Positions 1 to 6,454 of a DNA stretch of 15,791 nucleotides are shown piece by piece. Position 1 is the first letter of the stretch. Every line of letters begins with the position of its first letter. The DNA is from Sphingobacteriales bacterium (GTDB taxonomy: Bacteria > Bacteroidota > Bacteroidia > Sphingobacteriales > Sphingobacteriaceae). The notes beneath the pieces are model-generated. The model saw only the letters and a list, made by a program, of their open reading frames with translations, was not told where the DNA came from and did no database searches. The DNA is taken from positions 1-15,791 of the forward strand of contig JAGVEE010000085.1 of assembly GCA_020058405.1 (NCBI GenBank), in the 5' to 3' direction. The translations under genes and the position numbers were made by a program.

Positions 1-50
1 ATGAGCACATTTATTTATGCATTGTTATTTGCAATTTTTGTAATCAGAAA

Positions 51-1166
51 ATGAGGTACTACATCATCGCTGGCGAAGCATCTGGAGATTTACACGGATC
101 TAATTTAATGAAGGGAATTTTGAAGAACGACCCTGAAGCTGAGTTCAGAATTTTTGGTGGAGATGGAATGGCATCAACTCCTAACACTAAACTTGTAAAA
201 CATATTAATGAAATGTCGTTTATGGGTTTTGTTGAAGTACTCAAAAACATTAACACCATCAATAAAAATATGAAGGAGTGTAAGAGAGATGTACAAACTT
301 ACATGCCAGATGTATTGATTTTAATAGACTTCCCAGGATTTAATTTACGCATTGCAAAATTTGCAAAAAATATTGGCATCAAAACTGCTTATTATATTTC
401 ACCAAAAGTATGGGCATGGAATAAAAAACGTGTATTCGAAATAAAAAAATACATCGATAAATTATATACCATTTTACCCTTCGAAACGGAATTCTTTAAA
501 AAATATGATTACGAAGTAGAATACGTTGGGAACCCTTTAAAAGATGCTATTTCTACTTATACATTCGATAAGAATTTTAAGCAAAATAATAATTTATCTA
601 ACAAACCAATTTTAGCAATTTTACCAGGTAGCAGAAAAATGGAACTCGATAAAATTTTACCATCGATGTTAGCAGCTGCTAAAAACTTTATAAGCGACTA
701 TCAGATTGTAATTGCAGGAGCTTCTAATTTACCAAGCTCTTACTATTCTAAATTTGATATTGGAAATAATAAAATAATTTTCGCTAAAACCTATGACATA
801 CTAGCAAATGCAGATATGGCAATGGTTACCTCTGGTACTGCAACCCTAGAAACGGCATTGTTCAAAGTGCCACAGGTAGTATGTTACAGAGCTAATGGAA
901 TTTCTGTTTTTATTGCACGTATGTTAGTAGATATTAAATTTATTTCATTAGTAAATTTAATTATGGATGATAAAATTGTAACTGAATTAATTCAAGAAGA
1001 TTGTACTCCAGAAAAAATAACATCAGAATTAAATGCAATAAAAATAAATTCTGAAGGCCGAGAGAGAATGTTGAAAAAATACGATGCATTGTTGGAAAGA
1101 GTAGGAGAGGCTGGGGCTTCCGAGCGTGCAGCAAAATCAATTGTAGAATTTACTAAGCTAAATTAA
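51..1166 (+). CDS. lpxB: Lipid-A-disaccharide synthase LpxB
   Basis: LpxB is a GT-B glycosyltransferase that joins UDP-2,3-diacylglucosamine to lipid X, making the disaccharide backbone of lipid A at the inner face of the cytoplasmic membrane. The 371 residues match the usual family length. Visible family motifs are GEASGDLHG at 8-16, DFPGFN at 93-98, YYISPKVWAW at 114-123, VGNPL at 159-163, LPGSR at 191-195 and SGTATLE at 261-267, the last two lying in the nucleotide-sugar binding C-terminal half. The ATG at 51 is chosen because the first motif follows directly. The stop overlaps the next gene's ATG by one base (TAATG), so translational coupling with the SpoIID-domain gene is likely. No Shine-Dalgarno sequence is visible. 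The identification is confident; it also shows that the host is a Gram-negative that makes LPS. Confidence 0.97.
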   Translation: MRYYIIAGEASGDLHGSNLMKGILKNDPEAEFRIFGGDGMASTPNTKLVKHINEMSFMGFVEVLKNINTINKNMKECKRDVQTYMPDVLILIDFPGFNLRIAKFAKNIGIKTAYYISPKVWAWNKKRVFEIKKYIDKLYTILPFETEFFKKYDYEVEYVGNPLKDAISTYTFDKNFKQNNNLSNKPILAILPGSRKMELDKILPSMLAAAKNFISDYQIVIAGASNLPSSYYSKFDIGNNKIIFAKTYDILANADMAMVTSGTATLETALFKVPQVVCYRANGISVFIARMLVDIKFISLVNLIMDDKIVTELIQEDCTPEKITSELNAIKINSEGRERMLKKYDALLERVGEAGASERAAKSIVEFTKLN

Positions 1167-2284
1167 TGAAGATATTAAAGGGGCTATTTTTTCTGATATG
1201 TTGTTTCTCCTTAAATGTATATTCAAAAAATGTACATGTAAAAGTGCTTAGTCAGTACAATGCCAAAAAAGTTGTACTTAACGCTTTCTCAGATAACTAT
1301 TCCATTGCACTAGCCGATGATAAAATTCTAAAAATTAGTGAAGGAGATATTATTGTTATAAATGCAATAGGTAACAGCTGTTCGATTAGTAAAAACGGAG
1401 ATTTGTTAGGTTCTTATGCCAGTATAGACCTTAGTTCATTAGCCTCACATCCATACTTTAAAATGCAAATGATTTTGCCAAGTATGAAAACTACTTTTTA
1501 CCAAGACAATATGAAGTTTACAAGCAATGATAGTAAGTTAAGCATCATTAACGATGTGGAGCTCAATCATTACGTAGCAGGAGTTATAGAGTCGGAAATT
1601 GGTAATATAAAAAACGACGAACTCTTAAAAGTGCAAGCTGTAATTTCTAGAACTTATGCTTTAAAACATATTGATAGACATAAGGCCGAAGGCTTTGAAC
1701 TTTGCGACCAAGTACATTGCCAAGTTTACCACGGGAAAGCACGTTTTAATAACATGATTTTACCTGCAGTAGATTCAACACATTACGAAGTAATTCAGGA
1801 TGAAAATGGTGATTTAATTGAAGCGGTATTTCATGCAAATTGTGGCGGACAAACTGTAAATTCTGAGGATGTTTGGTCTAAAAAAAGAACCTATTTAAGA
1901 TCTGTTGTAGATACTTTTTGTACAACAGAAAAACAAGCACGCTGGGTGAAAGAAATTGATAAGCAAAAATGGTTGAATTTTATAAGCACAAAATCTGGTA
2001 AAGCAACTAGTAACCCTTGCGAGTTTTCGAATGAGTTTAGGTTGATAAAAATTCCATGTGCCGATGTTTTCACAGAAGATATGCGCGATGAATTTAGGCT
2101 ACGTTCTACTTTTTTTAGTGTGAGAGAAACTCAAGATAAAGTCATTTTAAACGGTAGAGGTTTTGGTCATGGTGTAGGAATGTGCCAAGAAGGCTCTATT
2201 AGGCAAGCAAAATTAGGAATTAATTATAAAGCAGTAATTATGTTTTATTATGCTAATATTCAAATAGTTAATATAGAAATTTGA
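1166..2284 (+). CDS. Secreted SpoIID/LytB-domain protein, probable peptidoglycan lytic transglycosylase
   Basis: SpoIID-family proteins cleave glycan strands of peptidoglycan, often denuded ones. The 372-residue product begins with a lysine-containing hydrophobic segment (residues 1-20, ending VYS) that reads as a signal peptide, so the protein should act in the periplasm or as an envelope protein. After about 110 poorly conserved residues comes the SpoIID domain. It has LNHYVAGVIESEIG at 133-146, where Glu144 aligns with the catalytic glutamate of SpoIID (from memory of the family), then a Cys180/His184/Cys185 cluster, a HANCGGQT motif and the C-terminal GRGFGHGVGMCQEG motif. Clostridial SpoIID is reported to bind zinc through cysteines, so the cluster may do the same; that is inference. 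The gene overlaps lpxB by one base, suggesting an envelope-biogenesis operon. Homologues occur in non-sporulating bacteria, so the name does not imply sporulation. Confidence 0.9.
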   Translation: MKILKGLFFLICCFSLNVYSKNVHVKVLSQYNAKKVVLNAFSDNYSIALADDKILKISEGDIIVINAIGNSCSISKNGDLLGSYASIDLSSLASHPYFKMQMILPSMKTTFYQDNMKFTSNDSKLSIINDVELNHYVAGVIESEIGNIKNDELLKVQAVISRTYALKHIDRHKAEGFELCDQVHCQVYHGKARFNNMILPAVDSTHYEVIQDENGDLIEAVFHANCGGQTVNSEDVWSKKRTYLRSVVDTFCTTEKQARWVKEIDKQKWLNFISTKSGKATSNPCEFSNEFRLIKIPCADVFTEDMRDEFRLRSTFFSVRETQDKVILNGRGFGHGVGMCQEGSIRQAKLGINYKAVIMFYYANIQIVNIEI

Positions 2285-2396
2285 CAATCAGAATTTTGTA
2301 ATATTTTCTGTTTCTTTTGATTTTACTGCTTAAAAATATATATTAGAGCTATGATTTACGTTCTCTACTTCAGCAAATCAGAAATTAAATGTTAAC

Positions 2397-2810
2397 ATGA
2401 AGCAAGAGCTAAAAGAATTATTCATCTCCAGAAACCAAAACATTCCCTTAAGAGTGTTATGTGTTGACGATGATAAAATTATTCAGTTTACAACACAGCG
2501 GACATTCGTTATTTGCGGGTTCGTAACTGATATGGCTTACGATGGTATACAAGCCATTGATTTAGTTCGTCACTCTTTTCAGAAATACGATTTTATTTTG
2601 ATGGACATACACATGCCAAACATGGATGGTATTGAAGCTACTAAAATAATACGATCAATACGTAATTACGAGAATGTTCCAATTTTCGCGCTAACTGGTG
2701 ACATGACAATGGAGGCTAAATTAAAGGTAGTTTCTGCCGGTATGAATGAGTATTTCCCTAAACCAGTAGATATGGATTTAGTACTCGATACTATGAAATC
2801 TTATATTTAA
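2397..2810 (+). CDS. Single-domain response regulator (CheY-like receiver)
   Basis: The 137 residues contain a receiver domain and nothing else, apart from a short N-terminal helix (about residues 1-17). The phosphorylation machinery is complete: acidic cluster Asp24-Asp25-Asp26 for Mg2+, phospho-acceptor Asp70 in LMDIHMPNMDG, switch Thr100 in ALTGD, and Lys122 in FPKPVD. With no DNA-binding or enzymatic output domain, it must act by protein contact, as an intermediate in a phosphorelay or as a diffusible signal. Receiver domains of this subtype (HMPxMDG) often accompany hybrid histidine kinases in Bacteroidota. No kinase lies in the window, so the partner is unknown. The ATG at 2397 places the receiver domain at the usual distance from the start. 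The next gene begins one base after this stop, suggesting co-transcription, although the functions look unrelated. Confidence 0.93.
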   Translation: MKQELKELFISRNQNIPLRVLCVDDDKIIQFTTQRTFVICGFVTDMAYDGIQAIDLVRHSFQKYDFILMDIHMPNMDGIEATKIIRSIRNYENVPIFALTGDMTMEAKLKVVSAGMNEYFPKPVDMDLVLDTMKSYI

Positions 2811-2811
2811 C

Positions 2812-3480
2812 TTGAATAATACGTTCACTTATTTTGATGCACACACACATAAAAAATATACAGATTCTGATGTGGAGTTTGTAAGAAATGCATTCCATCA
2901 TCTCCCCATTTTACAACTCAATAACATTCCGTATCATTTCTCTATTGGAATTCATCCTTGGGATGTATTGCAAAATAATGAAGCAAGTATTGACCGTATA
3001 AAAATTTCAGCTACTCATCCGCGTTGTTTAGCAATTGGCGAATGTGGCTTAGATTATTACATCAAAACAGATAGAGATATTCAAAAAAATATTTTTATAG
3101 AACATATTAAAATTGCAGAGCAGCTCTCGAAACCAATGATAATACATTGTGTGCGGGCCTATCATGACTTACCATCCATTTTAAATAATACTAAAGTTCC
3201 CATAATTTTACATCAATATACTGGCAACAGTATCATAACGGAAAGCTTGTTAAAAATTCCAACTATTTATTTCTCTTTTGGTAAGCAATTATTTTCCCAA
3301 AACTTTAATTCTGAATCATTCCATCTAATTCCCATCAATCGAATTTTATTTGAAACGGATAATTCAAGTAAACATATAGAAGATGTATATGAAAAAGCAG
3401 CCTTGCTTTTCGATCTGGATTTTGAAAAATTAATCCTTCAGCTTAGGGCAAATTTTCGAACAATTTTTCCGAATCAATAA
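2812..3480 (+). CDS. TatD-family metal-dependent hydrolase (TTG start)
   Basis: TatD-family enzymes are two-metal TIM-barrel hydrolases, generally nucleases acting on DNA or RNA ends. The metal ligands of the family are all visible: His11 and His13 in DAHTH, Glu77 in AIGECGLDYY, His112 in IIHCVRAYHDL, His134 in LHQYTG, and Asp183 in ETDN. At 222 residues it is somewhat shorter than the roughly 255-265 of typical TatD proteins, a pattern seen in compact Bacteroidota members. The start is TTG at 2812. An in-frame stop at 2794-2796 leaves no ATG upstream, and the first metal motif begins at residue 9, so a later start is impossible. The gene starts one base after the response-regulator stop, so translation may be coupled. 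The exact substrate cannot be told from sequence. Confidence 0.87.
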   Translation: MNNTFTYFDAHTHKKYTDSDVEFVRNAFHHLPILQLNNIPYHFSIGIHPWDVLQNNEASIDRIKISATHPRCLAIGECGLDYYIKTDRDIQKNIFIEHIKIAEQLSKPMIIHCVRAYHDLPSILNNTKVPIILHQYTGNSIITESLLKIPTIYFSFGKQLFSQNFNSESFHLIPINRILFETDNSSKHIEDVYEKAALLFDLDFEKLILQLRANFRTIFPNQ

Positions 3481-3495
3481 ATTCTTTAATTTTTA

Positions 3496-3503
3496 TATTT
3501 TTG
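3496..3503 (+). promoter_or_regulatory. Candidate -7 box upstream of tcdA
   Basis: TATTTTTG matches the Bacteroidota -7 consensus TAnnTTTG exactly and lies 17 bases before the tcdA ATG. I see no TTG at the expected -33 distance, and such T-rich octamers occur by chance in this AT-rich DNA, so it is only a candidate. Confidence 0.3.
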
Positions 3504-3520
3504 ATGAAAATTTAAGAAGA

Positions 3521-4246
3521 ATGGCAGTTCCAGTTTGGTTATCGCGTACAGATGTTTTGATGGGTGAAGGTAGCATCCAAAAATTACAACAATCGAATGT
3601 GTTGGTGGTAGGTTTAGGTGGCGTAGGTGGTATTTGTGCCGAAATGATTGCCCGTTCTGGTGTAGGTAAAATGACGATTGTAGATGCCGATGTGGTAGAA
3701 GCCTCTAACAGAAACAGACAAATACCGGCATTAATTTCTACAGATGGATTATTAAAAGCAGATGTAATGGCTGCCAGGATTAAAGACATAAATCCTGAAA
3801 TTGAATTAACGGTGTTGCCAGAATTTATTAAAGATAGGCGTACCATAGATATTTTAACCGCACAAAAATATGATTATGCTGTCGACTGCATCGACACGCT
3901 CTCTCCAAAAGTATTTTTCTTAAAAGCCTGTATCGATTTAAAAATACCCATTATTAGTTCGATGGGAGCAGGAGGGAAATTCGACCCCACAAAAATAGAA
4001 GTCATTGATATTTCAGAAACATACCAATGTAATTTAGCGAGATATGTTCGCAAACGATTGCACAAGCTAGGAATACGCAAAGGTATTAAGGTGGTATTCT
4101 CCCCAGAAGCTGCCGATCAAGCCAGAATTTTTGAGAGCCCTAAGGCCTTTCCGAAGAAATCTGTAATTGGCACCATTTCTTATATGCCAGCAGCATTTGG
4201 CATTACATGTGCAAGCGTTGTAGTGAGAGATCTTGTAAATCAGTAG
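3521..4246 (+). CDS. tcdA: tRNA threonylcarbamoyladenosine dehydratase (TcdA/CsdL, ThiF/E1-like)
   Basis: TcdA is an E1-like, ATP-dependent enzyme that cyclises the t6A modification at tRNA position 37 to ct6A. The 241 residues show the Rossmann motif GLGGVGG at 31-37, the acidic pair Asp55/Asp57 following the second strand, and the NRNRQ signature at 63-67 that contacts ATP in ThiF/MoeB/E1 folds. The DCIDTLSPKV segment at 122-131 is typical of this subfamily. It lacks the CxxC zinc pairs of ThiF and MoeB proteins, and no ubiquitin-like protein gene (ThiS/MoaD type) is adjacent, both of which favour TcdA over a sulfur carrier activator. The ATG at 3521 puts the family N-terminus (WLSRTDVLMGEG) at the correct place. 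The gene is separated from the TatD-like gene by 40 bases. Confidence 0.93.
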   Translation: MAVPVWLSRTDVLMGEGSIQKLQQSNVLVVGLGGVGGICAEMIARSGVGKMTIVDADVVEASNRNRQIPALISTDGLLKADVMAARIKDINPEIELTVLPEFIKDRRTIDILTAQKYDYAVDCIDTLSPKVFFLKACIDLKIPIISSMGAGGKFDPTKIEVIDISETYQCNLARYVRKRLHKLGIRKGIKVVFSPEAADQARIFESPKAFPKKSVIGTISYMPAAFGITCASVVVRDLVNQ

Positions 4247-4280
4247 CTTAAGTAATAAAATGCTGTTGATATCTTTTGTA

Positions 4281-4309
4281 TTGAAAAAATGCTATAATTT
4301 TTAGCTTTG
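4281..4309 (+). promoter_or_regulatory. Predicted Bacteroidota-type promoter of parE
   Basis: TTG at 4281-4283 and TAGCTTTG at 4302-4309 form a TTG-N18-TAnnTTTG arrangement, within the 17-23 spacer range known for Bacteroidota housekeeping promoters. Transcription would start near 4314, giving parE an untranslated leader of about 140 bases that consists almost wholly of short repeats. Confidence 0.6.
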
Positions 4310-4317
4310 CAGAGTTA

Positions 4318-4453
4318 GTGTGCTAATATGCTAGTGTGCTAGTGTGCTAATAAGGCAAGGAGTGCTAATAACTAAATAACCAATAACTAAATAACCAATA
4401 ACTTAATAACAAATAACCATTAATTAACAATTAACAATTGACAATTAACAATT
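4318..4453 (+). repeat. Octamer and heptamer quasi-repeat block in the parE leader
   Basis: The block opens with four 8-base units (GTGTGCTA, one degenerate) at 4318-4349. After a short break it continues from 4361 to 4453 as an almost uninterrupted run of 7-base units with occasional 8-base ones. The first part alternates AATAACTA and AATAACC, and the last five heptads (ATTAATT at 4419, then AACAATT types to 4453) end four bases before the ATG. The last part is nearly free of G on the coding strand. I see no open reading frame, tRNA or terminator here. The period is clear from the sequence; the function is unknown. Confidence 0.85.
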
Positions 4454-4457
4454 AAAT

Positions 4458-6322
4458 ATGGCTGATTATAATGAAGATGATATAAAGTCCCTTGATTGGA
4501 AAGAGCATATTCGCTTACGCCCAGGGATGTACATAGGTAAATTAGGCGATGGATCGGCGCATGATGATGGAATTTATATTTTGCTGAAAGAAATTGTCGA
4601 TAACTCTATCGATGAATTTGTGATGGGTGTAGGTAAATCTGTTGAGCTAACTATACCGATCATAAAGTTATTGTGCGTGATTTTGGTAGAGGTATTCCGT
4701 TGGGTAAAGTTATTGATTGTGTATCTAAAATTAATACCGGTGGTAAGTACGACTCCAAAGCTTTTCAAAAATCAGTAGGTTTAAATGGAGTGGGAACAAA
4801 AGCAGTAAATGCTTTATCAAGTTATTTCAAAGTTCAATCCTACCGCGATGGTAAAACTAAAACGGCAGAGTTCGAACGTGGTGTGTTATTAAAAGATCAT
4901 AAAGAAGAAAGCACTACTCAACGTAACGGTACATCTATTACGTTTAATCCTGACGATTCTATCTTCCGCCATTACCGCTACATTCCAGAATTCATACAAA
5001 ACATGATTTGGAATTATGCTTATTTAAATGCGGGTTTAACGATTGTTTTTAACGGAGAAAAATTTGCATCGCAACGAGGTTTGTATGATTTATTAGATCG
5101 TAAAACAGATGATACCATTCGTTACCCAATTATACATTTAAAAGGAGATGATATAGAAATTGCAATGACTCACAATAACCAATATGGTGAGGAATATTAT
5201 TCATTTGTAAACGGACAAAATACTACACAAGGAGGTACACATCAAGCAGCATTTAGAGAGGCTGTGGTGAAAACAGTACGCGAATTTTTTAAAAAAGAAT
5301 TTGATGCTACTGATGTGCGAGCTTCTATTGTTGCAGCCATCAGTATTCGTATACAAGAGCCTGTTTTCGAATCGCAAACTAAAACAAAGTTAGGTTCTAT
5401 AAACGCAGCACCCGAAGGGCCATCTATCAGAAATTGGATTAATGATTTTGTAAAAAATGAATTAGACAATTATTTACATAAACATCCAGATGCTGCAGAT
5501 GCCATGCTTAAACGCATTATGCAATCTGAACGCGAGCGTAAAGAAATTGCAGGTATTAAAAAACTTGCCAATGAGCGTGCCAAAAAAGCAGCTCTACACA
5601 ATAAAAAATTACGCGATTGTAAAGTTCATTTGGATGATGACAAACATGAGCGCAGGTTTGATACCACTTTGTTTATTACCGAAGGTGATTCTGCCAGTGG
5701 ATCTATAACTAAATCTCGTGAAGTTGAAACACAAGGAGTGTTTAGTTTAAAAGGGAAGCCTTTAAATTGCTTTGGCTTAACCAAAAAAGTAGTGTATGAA
5801 AACGAAGAGTTTAACTTATTACAACACGCGCTAAACATTGAAGATGGTATTGAAAATTTACGTTATAACAATATTGTAATTGCTACCGATGCCGATGTGG
5901 ATGGTATGCACATTCGTTTATTAATGATGACTTTTTTCTTACAATTTTTCCCAGATATTGTAAAGGCTGGTCATGTGTATATTTTACAAACTCCATTGTT
6001 TAGAGTAAGAAATAAAAAAGAAACTATTTATTGTTATTCTGAAGAAGAGAAAAGAAATGCATTAGAAAAACTTGGTCAACGTTCAGAAATTACCAGATTT
6101 AAAGGACTTGGAGAAATATCTCCAGAAGAGTTTGGTTTATTTATTGGAAAAGATATTCGACTAGACCCGGTAATTATTTCTAAAGAAAGTAAGATGTTGC
6201 AAATGCTCGATTACTTTATGGGAAAAAATACACCTGCACGACAAGAGTTCATCGTAAAAAATTTGAAAGTAGAAAAAGACATTATAGAGTCGAATGAAGA
6301 GGTTGGGGCCTTGGAAGAATAA
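4458..6322 (+). CDS. parE: DNA topoisomerase IV subunit B (ParE), interrupted by a one-base frameshift
   Basis: ParE is the ATPase and Toprim subunit of the type IIA enzyme that decatenates daughter chromosomes; it works with ParC, encoded next. Restoring one base gives about 621 residues, close to family length. The GHKL ATPase motifs are KEIVDNSIDE (about 45-54), the RDFGRGIP loop and GLNGVGTKA; the QTKTKLG loop follows, and the Toprim domain has TEGDSASGS and DADVDG. The first 66 codons, through KSVELTI, read in the frame of the ATG at 4458. From GAT at 4658 (DHKVIVRDFGRG) the homology continues in another frame to 6322. Uncorrected, the first frame stops at 4776-4778 (106 residues) and the second frame opens after a TGA at 4643-4645. 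The rest is undamaged, so a sequencing or assembly error, or a very recent mutation, fits better than an old pseudogene. The partner gene immediately downstream favours ParE over GyrB. Confidence 0.9.
4643..4664 (+). other. Frameshift site within parE
   Basis: Between the out-of-frame TGA at 4643-4645 and AAA at 4664, the reading of conserved ParE sequence passes from the frame of 4458 to the frame one base back. The switch most likely falls at 4655-4658, in ATA-CC-GAT. There is no homopolymer and no X-XXY-YYZ slippery heptamer, so programmed -1 frameshifting is not supported. A missing single base is the simplest reading. Confidence 0.85.
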
Positions 6323-6450
6323 TTATGAATTACGAATCAAAAATTACGAATTACGAATTACGAATTACGGGTGCTACAAAGTAACCTAATAACTAAATAA
6401 CCTAACAACATTTGCGAGTACTCGATACTCACTACTCAATACTCACTACT
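6321..6450 (+). repeat. Heptad quasi-repeats between parE and parC
   Basis: Three runs fill the gap. Seven heptads of AATTACG type lie at 6321-6369 and already overlap the parE stop codon. A short stretch then contains TAATAACTAAATAACC at 6387-6402, identical over 16 bases to 4366-4381 in the parE leader. Finally, five heptads ending in TACT lie at 6416-6450. Four bases (ATAA) separate the last unit from the parC ATG, the same distance as in the parE leader. I find no terminator or convincing promoter here, so parE and parC are probably co-transcribed. Confidence 0.85.
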
Positions 6451-6454
6451 ATAA

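Noticed and set aside
1..54. A 17-codon reading frame (ATG at 1, TGA at 52-54) overlapping the lpxB start, possibly the tail of an upstream gene.
   Set aside because: Only 17 hydrophobic codons are visible and the window cuts the context. The same bases also contain AATTTTTG, a near match to a -7 box, so this may equally be the lpxB promoter region. Neither reading can be supported.
2289..2310. Possible terminator after the SpoIID-domain gene: CAGAA and TTCTG arms followed by T-rich sequence.
   Set aside because: The stem has only five pairs with a 12-base loop, too weak to distinguish from chance in AT-rich DNA.
3493..3846. A 117-codon minus-strand frame opposite tcdA.
   Set aside because: It mirrors the tcdA coding strand, has a low-complexity Ser/Thr/Ile composition and no recognisable motif; the plus-strand gene explains the region.
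4643..4778. Programmed -1 ribosomal frameshifting in parE.
   Set aside because: No slippery heptamer of X-XXY-YYZ form and no obvious downstream pseudoknot occurs in the overlap, and ParE is not known to be made this way.
6321..6450. CRISPR array between parE and parC.
   Set aside because: Units are only seven bases and contiguous; there are no spacers of about 30 bases and no cas genes.
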